DNA of 64,000 bases, taken from NCBI GenBank assembly GCA_024734495.1, contig JALMQS010000821.1, positions 1 to 64,000 on the forward strand, given 5' to 3'. The notes under the pieces were generated by a model that was given only the letters and a program-made list of their open reading frames with translations, was not told the origin of the DNA and ran no database searches. Positions 11,901-22,213 of the stretch are shown one piece after another (the first letter of the stretch is position 1; each line of letters opens with the position of its first letter). This DNA comes from Forficula auricularia (Eukaryota > Arthropoda > Insecta > Dermaptera > Forficulidae). Both the position numbers and the translations under genes were made by a program.

Positions 11901-12820
11901 CAATAGAAAATTTCAATTGATTTTCTGCTTTATTATAAATTTTTTCTCTAATATAATCTTGTCAATACATTTATTTTTTTCCAGACATAACTAATGAACT
12001 TACTGAAGATTATTTCTGTGAGGAGTGTTTGTCTGGATTCCTATCGTTGTCTGATTTCGAAAGACATAAACAGGAAGGCCATTCCGAAGAAGTACTCTTC
12101 TCAAGTCATCTGAGCGATCGGAATTACAATGCTGAAACCAACCCGGAACCTCTTATTGATATGACTCCGCAGATGGACACTGCTTTTAAAGTGAACGCTC
12201 ATAATCGATATCATGGAGTAAGACCGTCTTTATCCTTTTCTAACGATCCCGAAAAATTGAAATCAAAACAAACCAACCAATGTTTGGGAACTCATTCTAA
12301 TAACAAACATACAGGAAAACAGTCTATCGCCTGTGATCAATGCGATAAACGTTTCTCAGCGAAGAGTAAACTCAAAAGGCATTTAGTTTGTCATTCCGGC
12401 GAAAAGCCTTTCGTCTGTAATCAATGCCATAAATGTTTTACACAAAAGAGTAGTCTCAAAACGCATTTATTAATTCATTCAGATGAAAAGCCTTTCGTCT
12501 GTGATCACTGCGATAAGCGTTTCTCGAGAATAATTGATTTTAATAAGCATTCACTTGTTCATACAGCTGAAAAGCCTTTCGTCTGTAATCAATGCGATAA
12601 AAGTTTTACACAAAAGTCTAGTCTCAAAACGCATTTATTCATTCATACAGGCAAAAAGCCTTTCGTCTGTAATCACTGCGATAAGCGTTTCTCGCGATTA
12701 AATCATTTCAATAGGCATTTACTTGTTCATACAGGCGAAAAGCCTTTCGTCTGTGATCACTGCAATAAGAGTTTCTCACAGAAGGGCCATCTCAAAATTC
12801 ATTTAAAAATCCACTTCTAG
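8998..12820 (+). CDS. C2H2 zinc-finger protein, gene A (three exons, 343 aa)
   Basis: Exons 8998-9049, 11566-11709 and 11985-12820, all joined at phase 1 with GT/AG ends, give 343 codons and a stop. Exon 1 encodes MAEIVIVNVEEKYPIYT. Exon 2 encodes an atypical finger (CCDCQTMF...H-x3-KKC). Exon 3 encodes one more finger (YFCEECLSGF...H), a linker of about 90 residues, and six tandem C2H2 fingers with TGEKPF-type linkers. It is probably a nuclear DNA-binding regulator; the target is unknown. The start is chosen because genes B and C have the same MAEI...KYPIYT first exon. AATAAA at about 12855 may be the poly(A) signal. Intron 1 holds a low-complexity repeat, a TTAA MITE and a ribozyme-bearing element. 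The last six fingers are near-identical repeats, suggesting recent internal duplication. Confidence 0.85.
9360..10050. repeat. Unclassified repeat-like block with ATTT-rich interior
   Basis: Lies in intron 1 of zinc-finger gene A. Both ends are more GC-rich (9385-9610 and 9930-10035), while 9640-9920 is dominated by TTTATTTATT runs. An open frame on - (9398-9595, 65 residues, around YIWQSAIALWVALNKNSRTF) does not look random, but I do not recognise it. It may be a gag-like or ORF1 remnant. Confidence 0.35.
10059..10768. mobile_element. TTAA-inserting MITE, copy 1
   Basis: Ends ggtagttgtttca and tgaaacaactacc are inverted repeats, each bordered by TTAA (10055-10058 and 10769-10772). The 710-bp interior has no transposase. 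A second copy in the opposite orientation is at 20169-20855. TTAA duplication is the hallmark of piggyBac and of some Kolobok elements; which one cannot be decided here. Confidence 0.75.
10795..11040 (-). mobile_element. Inverted-repeat element with a hammerhead-like motif
   Basis: Arms of about 45 bases (gaggttgtcctctgcttgat near 10810 and its complement near 10960) enclose a region with the motif at 10889-10923. After the right arm comes a tail (ctctgctactctcggcaaaa at 11000-11020) also present beside the elements at 13.15 kb and 63.74 kb, marking one family. It lies in intron 1 of zinc-finger gene A. A diverged fragment of the arm is at 38863-38903. Confidence 0.6.
10889..10923 (-). ncRNA. 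Hammerhead-ribozyme-like motif (copy 2)
   Basis: On -: CTGATGA (10923-10917), one extra T, a 6-bp stem II GAAGAC/GTCTTC with a short CAA loop, GAAA, then C-TATA-GTC. The last part makes a 2-bp stem III with a 4-base loop and a canonical GUC cleavage triplet. All catalytic-core positions are present. Confidence 0.6.
11041..11565. other. Rest of intron 1 of zinc-finger gene A
   Basis: AT-rich sequence resembling the corresponding parts of genes B (28600-28900) and C (58050-58720). This supports an old segmental duplication that included introns. A C/G-run with cctcggctacgccactga lies near 11337-11360. Confidence 0.5.
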
Positions 12821-13235
12821 ACTTTATTACTTCTATTACAAATAACTAAATTAAATAAAAATCCAAAATGGCCAACAGATAAATGAGATTGCCCAGCTAA
12901 TTACAAGGCAATTAAATTCGAAGACTGAAACTGATCTCTGACGACAGTCATTTAGATTCAACCTTTGTGTCTAGTGAAACCATTTGTATTTCTATATTGT
13001 ATGCTTCTTTTGCTTGATAATTAAACAAGTCTTACTTTCCGACATGTTTGCATATTTATTTTTCCCAAATTTTCTCTTTCATTTTACAGTTGCAAAAAGT
13101 CATGGATACTTTTCATTGTGTCGCAGAAATTTTGAATTGAAAGTTTTTGCCGAGAGTAGCAGAATTTTTATATTGAAGGAGACAATAAAGAGTGTGTCTT
13201 CTGCTGGAATTATAAATTTTATTTATTTATAACGA

Positions 13236-13271
13236 GACTATAGTTTCGAGGGCTTTTGCCCTCTTCATCAG
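13236..13271 (-). ncRNA. Hammerhead-ribozyme-like motif (copy 3)
   Basis: On -: CTGATGA (13271-13265), one extra A, a long G/C stem II GAGGGC/GCCCTC, GAAA, C-TATA-GTC. It is almost identical to copy 4 on the opposite strand (one base more in the stem II loop). Confidence 0.6.
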
Positions 13272-13312
13272 TCTATTACAATGGATTCACAGGAATTAAT
13301 TTATGAAATAGA

Positions 13313-13347
13313 CTGATGAAGAGGGCAAAGCCCTCGAAACTATAGTC
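13313..13347 (+). ncRNA. Hammerhead-ribozyme-like motif (copy 4)
   Basis: CTGATGA at 13313-13319, one extra A, stem II GAGGGC/GCCCTC with loop AAA, GAAA at 13336-13339, C-TATA-GTC ending 13347. Stem I can form as GA/TC next to the core, then an internal loop, then TTTAT/ATAAA. An internal loop in stem I is usual for natural type I hammerheads, where it contacts loop II. The extra base before stem II occurs in every copy here. Confidence 0.65.
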
Positions 13348-13408
13348 TCGTTATAAATAAATAAAATTTATAATTCCAGCAGAAGACACACACTTTTATC
13401 GTCTCCTT

Positions 13409-14733
13409 CAAGAAATTTTGAAATTATCTCGAACTGATGAAGATTTCGATACACTTTATAACTTGGTTTATTACTTGAAATTAATCACAAAATTTGTTTT
13501 CGAATTGCCGAAACATCCAAAAGTTATAGAAATTCCTCCAAAAATTATGAAGTCGCTGACCCTTTGTGATTATTACCCTGAAATTTATTTCGAGGTATTA
13601 GATATTGTGATCTTGGCGAAATCAAAAACCTAAAAGGATATTCCTTAGGGGACGAGAATATAACATGCGTTTGCTACGCAGACGATGCAGCACTCGTTGC
13701 AGATGATGAAGATTCCCTCCAGCGCCTCCTGTATAAATTTAGCTGTGTTGAACACAAATTCGGTCTCACCCTGTCAACCAAGAAGACCAAAACACTCACA
13801 ATCTCTAAATCACCGCTCCGATGTAAACTACAACTATACGATACAATTGTCGAGCAGGTAATGTCCTTCACGTACCTTGGCATCCAAATGACCTCTCATC
13901 AAGACCTAGAAACAGAGGTAAAACATCAGGCAATAAAGGCTTCAAAAATATCGGGTAGCCTTAACAATGCAATCTGGTCAAATCAATATTTAAGAACGGA
14001 GGCCAAGGTAAGAGTCTACAAAACCGTAATACGTCCAATATTAACTTGCGCAGCAGAGACAAGACCCGACACTGCAAAAACTTCTCAATTATTGGAAACA
14101 ACTGAAATGAAGACATTACGAAGGATAATGAACGTGACCAGGCTCGATAGAATGAAGAGTGAAGATATTAGAGAAAAATGTGGAATACAAAAGGTGGGAG
14201 AATGGGTTAAAAGAAGAAGAGCGGAATGTTATGCGCATGTGAGAAAAATGCCAGAACACGGACTTGTAAAGAAAGTGATGACAAACAAGCTGGTCGGAAT
14301 AAGAAGTAGAGGTCGTCCCATGAAGATATGGTATGACGATCTGGAAGAAACAATATAGGTTTAAAAATAAGAAGAAGAAGATATTGTGGTCAACTGTTTC
14401 GATTATCGATTTTATAAAGCCGCTATGAATCATTTCAAGGAAATTGTAACATGTCTTCATTCCGAAACTAGAGATTGCAGGTATATAGCGGAAATTTATA
14501 AATATGACTTTGACTCTGAAATATTAATTTTACCCAGAAATATGAAGTTAGATTTGTGTGAATCCAAAAATGTTATCTTTGAAAGTTCTGAAGACCTAGT
14601 GGGTTTCTTGTCCTCTAATAAATATTTCGGTGAATTGATTCAAGGAAAATTGAATGATGCGCATGTCCTTAAGCAAGAAGAGAAAAAAATTGATCTTCAA
14701 AACTGTGGTGAACATTCATTAATTGTTTTATAA
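13409..14733 (+). pseudogene. Host gene exon split by an RTE retrotransposon
   Basis: An open frame from about 13409 (QEILKLSRTDEDFDTLYNLV...) to 13609 continues in the same frame at 14389 (VNCFDYRFYKAAMNHFKEIV...) to a stop at 14733 once the insert 13610-14378 and one copy of the 10-bp duplication are set aside. About 180 residues remain, mostly helical and rich in charged residues. I do not recognise the protein. The upstream end is cut by the hammerhead-bearing arm, so only the C-terminal part survives. The clean frame across the insert suggests a working exon until recently. Confidence 0.6.
13610..14378 (+). mobile_element. RTE-clade retrotransposon, 5'-truncated, with target duplication
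   Basis: Encodes the C-terminal half of an RTE reverse transcriptase: CYADDAALVADDEDSLQRLL (YADD catalytic motif near 13675), FTYLGIQMTS, KVRVYKTVIRPILTCAAETR, RRIMNVTRLDRMKSEDIR, ending YDDLEETI. The 3' end is a GAA-rich microsatellite (14370-14379), typical of RTE elements. The 10-bp direct repeat agatattgtg at 13600-13609 and 14379-14388 is the target duplication. The frame from 13861 to 14358 is uninterrupted, so the insertion is fairly recent. Confidence 0.85.
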
Positions 14734-15190
14734 TTAAAATAATAACAAACTTTTAAAAAAACAATCTTCAAAACGTTTTTTTTAACTCCAAACGTTTCTC
14801 TCTTTATCAATGGAATTTTTAAATTAAAAAAAAAATTAAAAAATTTGCTTTTCTAAGATACCTATAAGTGTTTCTTTTAAATATTAGAAATGAAACTTTT
14901 CTTTTGAATTTAAAAATTCAATTGATAAAGAGAGAAATTCTCAAGAAATGTTCTGAAGATTGATTTCTAAAATATGTGTTTTATTTTTATTCAATCAGAT
15001 TTAATTGTTTTTATAAAGAAATTAGTACCTAGAACACCCAGCGATGCTCGGTAATTTTTTGATTCAGTTAAAAGCAATATATTAATATTATTTTAAATTC
15101 AGGTAAAAAGGTAGATTTTTATTCGCAGTCAAAATAAAATAAAATTGAAATAAAACTTAATTTATATTTATACCAACGTTTACACTCACT
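14734..15190. other. AT-rich spacer with a hairpin and the edge of another repeat
   Basis: A hairpin lies at about 14785-14945 (ctctctttatcaatggaat and its near complement). At 15027 begins a piece similar to the starts of the repeats at 58732 and 59929 (cagcgatgctcggtaa). No gene. Confidence 0.5.
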
Positions 15191-15618
15191 ATGGACATCA
15201 TCAAGACGTGTATCACTGGCCACAAAGTTTTGAATGTAATTGCAATTAAAAATAATATTAATATACACCGAGGTTCTTTCGTTGGCCCTTTTAAATCCTG
15301 AAGAACGAGGTACGATCCTTCGGAATAGGCTTGTGGTATGTTATTCCACTCCTCCTAAACCGCATCTTTCAGTTCAGGGATAGTGGTTGGTGGGTTCACT
15401 CCGAATACGTCTTTTTAAGTTGACCCATATGTGTTCGATAGGCTTGAGGTCTGACTGCGAGCTGGCCATGCTAATCTTCTAACGCTGGGACTGTATCCAG
15501 ATACTCAGTAACAATTCTCGCGACGTGTGGGCGGGCGTTATCTTGCATAAAAGAAAATATTCTCAAATAAATGGTGCAAACGAGATAACATGTGGTTCCA
15601 AGACAAGCTTCCAAGTAC
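15191..15618 (-). pseudogene. Tc1-like transposase, C-terminal part
   Basis: Broken frames on - read FMQDNARPHVARIVTEYLDT, the DDE region of Tc1 transposases with its second catalytic Asp (QDNARPH). They continue through the SSLSNTYGST and ELKDAV-x-EEWNNIPQA regions. The upstream part of the same gene is at 18091-18540; a hAT element at 15627-18082 separates them. Frameshifts and stops make it inactive. Confidence 0.75.
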
Positions 15619-15905
15619 CATAGAGTAGTGATTCTCAATCTGGATTCCGCGGAACCCCAGGGTTCCACAAAGGGGAGTTTGGGGTTTCCTCCGCCTAGAG
15701 GTCAATACAAGAAAAAATAGAAAAACAAAAATAGTTGTTAGTAGTATCACCCCTCAAAAAATTTGTCATGTAAAGAAAAAAATATTAAATTTATAGTCTA
15801 AGTAATACCTTATAGTCAAATAAAACCATTGATACATAAGAATGCTGTGAACATCTCTATTATTGTCTCAGTGGTACCATTTTTGTTGTCCTTTAGTTAC
15901 TTAAC

Positions 15906-16232
15906 TTTTTTTTTTTTAATGCAATTGAATGCAAGGGGCCCAGTAAAGATGCAGCCCCTATGGATCTTGAAAGAGCCTTGCATTACCGAAGAGAAGGGAA
16001 AGTTGATTAAGTGAGAGGGTGTAGACTTAGGTGTTTATGCACTCGGGGTTTGAAGATTATAAGTGCTGGGAAAGATAGAGGCTGGGAGAGAGTTCCAGTT
16101 CCTTGAAGTCATGGGGATATACGTATTGGCGAATGAAGTGGTCCGGCACTTTTCTAATTTGACCGCGAAAGAGTGTTGGGAGTCGGCAAAACGCGTGCTA
16201 CGCGCAATGAATGCTTTGGGGGGAATTTCTTA
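15906..16232 (-). mobile_element. Jockey-type retrotransposon tail J3
   Basis: Starts with a T-run (reverse of poly(A)) and the family 3' UTR (tgcaattgaatgcaagg). Further in, on -, is the FIP-x-TSR-x-WNSLPA region. Only about 310 bases survive; strongly 5'-truncated. Confidence 0.75.
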
Positions 16233-16374
16233 TAATACAACGATTACGTTACATCAGTAACAAAATGAAAACATCATTTAAATGGTTTTATTATTATTTT
16301 GTTATTAATGATATATAATATTGCTTTTCAAATAGATGAGAATATTATTTATGGCTTTATGAGTACCTATACTA

Positions 16375-16740
16375 TTTATTTATTTATTTATTATTATTAT
16401 TATTAGACGGACTAAAGTCCTTTTACACTATATATTTACAATAATTTTTTTTTCTTTTAAATATAAATTCAAGCGTGTAATACATATAAACCATAAAGAT
16501 ATATGTATATACAATAATTTTAAATATAAATCCAAGAATATGTAATGAACATAAACATTATATATATGCACATATACATACACATCACCATACATACATA
16601 TACATATATATACACACAATACACATACACATACATATATATACAATAATTTTAAATATAAATCCAAAATATATAACGAGCACATAAAGAATATATAAAA
16701 TATCCATATATATATATATACATACATATAATATACATAA
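16375..16740. repeat. Microsatellite block
   Basis: TTTA and TTA repeats at 16375-16405, then ATATACATACAC-type arrays with a repeated unit around aattttaaatataaatcca at 16510 and 16648. The frame of Tyr, Ile and Val on - is an artefact of this composition. Confidence 0.75.
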
Positions 16741-16912
16741 CATCCCGTGTCTCAAATAAAAAAGTCATGTTTATAAGAAATTATATATAAAAAAAAGATT
16801 ATTTATCTGGAATCTTGATAAAACCAAGTGTCCAATAAGAAAAAGTATAAAACAAAATATACAAAAATTACATATAAGAACATAAAAATTATAGTTATAT
16901 ATAAATTGTCTA

Positions 16913-17740
16913 TTAATTTAATATAAAAGTCATGTTTATAGGAGATATAAAATTGAGATTATTTATAGAAACTGCAACTTCCTGATGTTGTTCATTTTTG
17001 GTGTTAAGTATGTCGATGTTCTGTTGTTCCAATAGATTGCCATTTCTGTGTAGTCTAATTAGGGGAGAATGATATAAGTAGTTGTTACTTGCAAAGTTAA
17101 TATGGAAGAGTTGATGGCTTCTGGTATGTACGGAAGGAACATGAAAGTTGATTCTGCTGATCAGGTCAGGGGAACTTATATAATTATTCAGAATTTTAAA
17201 CAAAAGAAGCAGGTCATTGATTTCTCTTCTAGCCTCAAGTGTTGATAGATTTAATTGATTTAAAATAGTACTGTAATTGATTTCATCAAATGAAAAGCCA
17301 AGTTTGTAGTTTATGTATCTAAGAAATTTCTTTTGTATAGATTCTAAGGTATTTTTGTGTGTATTATAATGCGGGGACCAGATGGGAGAAAGATATTCTA
17401 AGACTGATCTGACCATGGAACAATAAAGAGTTTTGACTGTATATATATTGAATGATTTAGAGTTTCTAATTATGAATCCCAGGCTTCTAAGTGCACTGGA
17501 TGATATGGCATTTATATGTGAATTGAATTTTAGCCCAGTATCAAAGATCACACCTAAATCCTTGATTTCATTAACTGATATTATGGGTTGATGATCAAAA
17601 CAATATTCCACAGCAATGGGTGAAGTGCAACGAGAGAATGTCATCGATTTGCACTTCGAGATATTTAGATTTAATCGATTCAATTTGGTCCAGGAATATA
17701 AATCGTCTAAGCTACTTATTACATTGAATATGTAAAAAAA
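16913..17740 (-). pseudogene. Jockey/CR1-like reverse-transcriptase C-terminus (256 aa open)
   Basis: An open frame on - (17683 to 16913) begins just after the lost YADD motif: NRLNLNISKCKSMTFSR, then IKDLGVIFDTGLKFNSHI and MVRSVLEYLSPIW. These are the conserved palm-thumb junction and thumb of Jockey/CR1-type polymerases (KC-x-x-M-x-FSR, KDLGV-x-x-D). It is clearly different from the J1-J5 family. The element is 5'-truncated at about 17740 (in-frame similarity goes slightly beyond the ATG), while the remaining frame is intact. Confidence 0.8.
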
Positions 17741-18090
17741 AAACCTGTCGATCCGAAATGGGCATATGGGTATCCCAATGACATTTCCAAAAAAATTAAT
17801 AATAATATTATTTATGAAAATAAAAAAGTTAGGTAGCTAGGTATTGTAGGTAATTTAAAATGCACGTTTTTTGTACCCAATTTCTTCAAAATCTAGCAAA
17901 TTTTTAAAATGTTTCAACACCGTCATCGGCGGCGGTATGTTTTATTTGGAAGCTATAAAAGTAGCATGATGTTGATATTTTGACGGAAAATTAAATATCT
18001 CATATTTTAGTGCTAGGGGGTTCTCAGAAATAAATATAACTGCTCTAGGGTTCCTTGCTCTACAAAAGGTTGAGAAACACTGCCTTAGAG

Positions 18091-18540
18091 CATTGATTGC
18101 ACCTCTTTCTAAAATCATCAAGTCCGTGGGGTCTTCATAAGAAATGCCACCCCACAGCATAATGGACCCACCTTGAAAACCAACCGTTTCCACTATGGTA
18201 CATGGTGAAAACCTTTCGTTCGGACGTCGATACACTCGGTGACGGCCATCTGGACCAATTAATGATATTCTGGTTCCATCCGAGAAGAGAACATTACTCC
18301 ATTAATGCATTGTCCAATCGGCTTGTTCGCGAACGAAACGAAGCCGCTCTCTTCTCTGTCGAGGGAGAAATTGTGGGGCTCGAACAGGCCTGAAAACTTT
18401 TATATTTCTTTCTGCCAGCCATTTTCTAACTGTTCTTAAGCTCACTGTTACATTTCTTACTTCTTTTAATTAATTACGTATCTCAGAAGCTGATATAAAG
18501 CAATTTCGTAAAACTTTGCCCATCATAAAACGATCATCCC
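18091..18540 (-). pseudogene. Tc1-like transposase, central part
   Basis: On -, YRRPNERFSPCTIVETVGFQ is followed by GGSIMLWGGISYEDPTDLM, the conserved block of Tc1 transposases between the first and second catalytic Asp. Upstream frames read similar to LFSDGTRISLIGPDGRHRV with shifts. The rest of the gene is at 15191-15618. Confidence 0.75.
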
Positions 18541-18544
18541 GAGC

Positions 18545-18765
18545 TGTAGTGCACATTTTTCGGCCTCAACCCTATCAAACACAATTGGGACAAATTAAAA
18601 AGACGTATTCGGAGTCGACCATCCCCACCAACCACTATTCCTAAACTGAAAGTTCAGTTTTGGAGGAGTGGGATAACATACCACAAGCCTATATCGATAG
18701 TATTCCCAATCGCTTACAGGAGGAAATTAAAGCCAGAGGAGGCAACACGTTATTAAAATGACAAT
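18545..18765 (+). pseudogene. Second Tc1-like transposase C-terminus, opposite strand
   Basis: On +, broken frames read LEEWDNIPQAYIDSIPNRLQ, the last part of a Tc1 transposase. It is inverted relative to the copy at 15191-15618, so a second relic of the same family sits tail to head here. Confidence 0.7.
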
Positions 18766-18778
18766 TCTACTGTAACTG

Positions 18779-19580
18779 TGGCGTCGCGATCTGACGATGG
18801 ATTCTTATAGTACTCACCAAAATAAGACGAAAATGAAGAATACATTTTCGAGATGCTTAGTTTTCGAGATATCCAGTTTAAAAAAATAGTGTTTTTTTGT
18901 ATTTATTTTCTTTTATTTTTCAATTGTTTTTTTATTTAATCCACGGAAACCATAGTATCACTGGTTCCATGTGGCGCCGCTATCTGACGACGGATTCTTT
19001 TAGAAAATAAATATTAATTAAAAAATAATAATAATTAGTAAATGCCCAAAAAATTCGAATATGTAAAAGTCGCTGCCGGTTCGGTTAAGATAATATTCAG
19101 TTCGGCTCGGTTCGACTGAATATATCTTAACCGAACCTTTCAAAGTTTGTTCGGGAACCCATTTTTTTTTATATTGTATAAATAAACCGAGATGATGAAT
19201 AGAACCGAACCTATGAAAAGTTCTAAAAGTGAAAATTGCCAACGTCCACTGGCACTCACTTGAGACAATTTGAGACATCACGGTCCATAAAGTCAATTTC
19301 AGTTCAAATTTGTAGTTTAAAATTTTATTTTTACTTTCCTACTTATTTTATCTTGCTTTAAAAGAATCCGTCATCAGATAGCGGTGCCACACGGAACCAC
19401 GGTGATACTACGGTTTCCGTGAATTCAATAAAAAAACAAATGAATAAATAAAATAAAATAAATACAAAAAAAACACTATTTTTTAAACTGGATATCTCTA
19501 AAACTAAGCGAAATCTCGAAAAATGGTATTCTTCATTTTCGTCTTATTATCGCGGCGCTACAGTTACCGTAGAATCCCCA
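18779..19580. mobile_element. Foldback element with arms of about 200 bases
   Basis: Arms at about 18820-19005 and 19358-19555 are inverted (ttttagttttcgagatatcc region against ggatatctctaaaactaagc). Sequences like gtggcgtcgcgatctgacga and gtggcgccgctatctgacga recur at the edges. The centre holds a smaller hairpin around ggttcggttaagat, similar to that at 30115-30215. No protein is encoded. Confidence 0.65.
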
Positions 19581-20164
19581 TTAAAATGTTAAATTCAATA
19601 AATAAATTTGAAAAATTAGTGCTGATGTAAAAATGGCTTTCATGTAAAAATGACATTTTTTTAATTTCATGTTTTTTTTTTAATAAAAATAAATATTCTT
19701 GTTTATATTATGATTTTTTTAATCTTTTATGATCCTAGAAATTGAATGTAATAAATAAATTAAGTGAACATTATTTTAGGTAATTGTAAAATATTTAATA
19801 AAACTTAGGTGGGCGGTTAATTGTGCCGCTGAATGTACCTATATCTCACACAAGATTGACAATTGATACAATTTTACATTTTAAAATACATTTATTTCAT
19901 TAATTTAATTTCTAAATCTATATAATTAAAAATTAGTTAATTTGACTCATTTTAGAATTAAATTTTGTCAAGCAGACAAGTGTAGAGTGTGGATACTTTT
20001 AATACATAAAGTTTATAATTGATTGATTTGTTAATGTCCATTTGTATATAAATAGCCTCCTTGTATTTTTTTGTGACCTTCTCACTGTCCACTATTGTTG
20101 TATCCTCAAAATTCATCAAATGCCCATTGACAACCGCATGTACGGCCAATGCACTAAGTTCTTT
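19581..20164. other. AT-rich spacer
   Basis: No gene recognised. An open frame of 63 codons on - (19958-20149) lacks recognisable features. Confidence 0.35.
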
Positions 20165-20168
20165 TTAA

Positions 20169-20855
20169 GGTAGTATTTTCACCATATGGATTTTTTTGAA
20201 ATTTAAACAGATTATTATTTAAATACTTTGGCATCGATTGATGGCAAAACAAAATTTATGAACAATTTAGTTCCGGAGTTATTGAATTCCAAAGATAGAG
20301 TTTTTCAGACTCTTATACATTGCACTATATGGGATATCGGAAAGTTTACATACATTTTTAATTATAATAATTAATTAAGAAACTCTTCTTACTATTGTTA
20401 TAAAAAACTAAACCAACATTAAACAATAACTAATACATTTTAAGGAAATTTTAATTCATAGTTACAACACACTTTCTGAGATAATAATGAATAAATAATG
20501 AAAAATGTACACTAAAAAACAAGCTGGCAACAACGCATTTATTTAACCGAAAAAATGGGTTAAGTTGATTTAGGGTTATGTTTTTTCGCTTCAGCCATTA
20601 TCCCAACAACATTCAACCGCTTTTTAAAAAATTTTTGTTTTATAAATCTCCCTTTATAATGTACCTACTTTATCTGAAATTTCTATGATAAAATATATAC
20701 AAGCTCGGATAGTGTTGCCAGATTTGTCAAACGTGCACGGGATTGGCTAGTAGTGGTACATAAACAGCAAAAAGTTTTGGGCTTATGAATTCTTATTGTC
20801 TGTTCTATGTACTCTAGCATTAACTTTTTGCTAGTATTGTCGCGAAACAACTACC
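20169..20855. mobile_element. TTAA-inserting MITE, copy 2
   Basis: Inverted relative to copy 1 (10059-10768), with TTAA at 20165-20168 and 20856-20859. Right end gaaacaactacc matches well; the left end ggtagtattttcacc is more diverged. Confidence 0.7.
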
Positions 20856-20899
20856 TTAACTACAGATGAAGTATGTTCTCATAAATAAAAACCATTTAA

Positions 20900-21186
20900 A
20901 ATAAACTGCAACGGATCGTGGACCAAAAAAACGATAACATACATCCATACATACATCTGCACGCACTAAATGAAAAAATCGCACTTTTTGGCCTCTCGAC
21001 GAGACCCCATGTAATTTTTGGCAAAATCGTCACGTGCTAAAATTAAACCTAATTGAATACTACAATTTGTGACTTTAATTGAGACCATGGGTTCCGTAGT
21101 CTTTACCTGAGGACCCTTTGAAGCCATGCTTGCCGAGAGACCGATTACAACACTTTACCCATGCTTCGCATTGGATAAAGTAAAAA
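20900..21186 (-). mobile_element. Internally deleted foldback-like element (119-bp-repeat family)
   Basis: Contains only the two ends of the family. The left edge aataaactgcaacggatcg equals the complement of the right tip of 44822-46921. From about 20918 to 21186 the sequence equals the complement of that element's left 270 bases (ending ctttacccatgcttcgcatt-type sequence). The 119-bp repeats and everything between are missing. Confidence 0.75.
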
Positions 21187-22213
21187 GTAGAAAAAATCTT
21201 TAAATGATACACTTCAAAAATTAAAAGAAAAAAACAATATAACGAATAATGACTTTAACTTTCTGAAATCAAATAATTCCAAAATTCCTAGAATGTATGG
21301 GCTTATAAAATCTGACCGTCAAACCAGTTGCCAGAAAGTAAAGCGCCAACCCGTTAGTGGGTGTCGCCAAAACTTGTCTCCAAGATGGTATCCTTGGAAT
21401 AAACCCTGCCAAAAATGGCAGCCAGCATAAAGCCATGTTTAAAAGAACAAAACAACTGGAGGTCAGGGGCATTTACATTCCTATTAATGAATTGATTAAA
21501 TTATTATGAGGGGTCGGGGTGGATGAAATGGGAGAGGAATAAAATTAAAAAAAATAATAATAATAACCTGTGTTATGTTCAAAGAGAAGAAAAAAATAAC
21601 CATTTTAAGAGAATAACACATCACCAAAAATGTCTTTAAAAATAAATTATTTTGATTTAAGAGAGGACCTCTATATTTAAATTTTGAAAAAGAGAATGAG
21701 AGTGAGTTGAGGGTGGAATGAAAAAACAAAGTTTAGAGAATAAAAATTCACATGGAGAGTGGGATGCGATACACGACCAAGGCCTTAAAAAAGTCGCAAT
21801 ATAAATAAAATAATAATAAGTTTATATATAAACGGGACAAAAGTAAAGGAAGAGTTCCGTATTAAATTTAATTTTACTATAAATATTTTCACTTATTGTT
21901 TTTGCCTATATTTGCCCAAAAAAACTGTAAGATAAAATTTGGGGAAAATAAATAAATATTCAAACATGTCAGAGAGTAAGTTTTGTTTAATTATCAAGCA
22001 AAAGAAGCATACAATATAGACAACGTGAGAAGTACAAATAGTTTCACTAGGCACAAAGGTTGAATCTAAATGAATGTTGCTCGTCAGAGATCAGTTTCAA
22101 CTGCTTCGAATTTAATTGCCTTGTAATTAGATGAGCAACCTCATTTATCGTTTTGCCTTTTATAGGTTATATTTAATTTAGTTATTTAAAATAGAAGCAA
22201 GAGAGACAATTTT
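21187..22213. other. 3' flank of zinc-finger gene B
   Basis: 22000-22200 resembles the 3' flank of gene A (12820-13090) in inverted order (gacagagatcagtttcaact-type and gaatttaattgccttgtaa motifs). The duplication therefore covered the 3' untranslated region. The rest is AT-rich without genes. Confidence 0.5.

Larger units (their letters stand above)
13150..13410. mobile_element. Head-to-head pair of hammerhead-bearing arms
   Basis: Two arms of more than 100 bases in opposite orientation (about 13176-13275 and 13310-13410) are separated by about 35 bases. Each arm contains a hammerhead-like motif followed by ATAAATAAA-rich sequence and a block around aattccagcagaagacacac. The left side continues into the ctgctactctcggcaaaa tail shared with 10.8-11.0 kb and 63.74 kb. 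The right arm abuts a host reading frame at about 13411. The transcript would fold into a very long hairpin. Confidence 0.65.
15627..18082. mobile_element. hAT-type element inserted in a Tc1 transposase relic
   Basis: Ends tagtgattctcaat and ggttgagaaacactg are the hAT-like terminal inverted repeats. The adjoining 8-mers ccatagag (15619-15626) and ccttagag (18083-18090) differ at one base, as expected for an aged 8-bp duplication. Removing it rejoins the Tc1 transposase halves. It has no transposase of its own and is loaded with later insertions: a Jockey tail (15906-16232), microsatellites and another retrotransposon (16913-17740). Confidence 0.7.

Noticed and set aside
16428..16727. 99-codon frame rich in Tyr, Ile and Val
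   Set aside because: Falls entirely in ATATAC and CATACA microsatellites.
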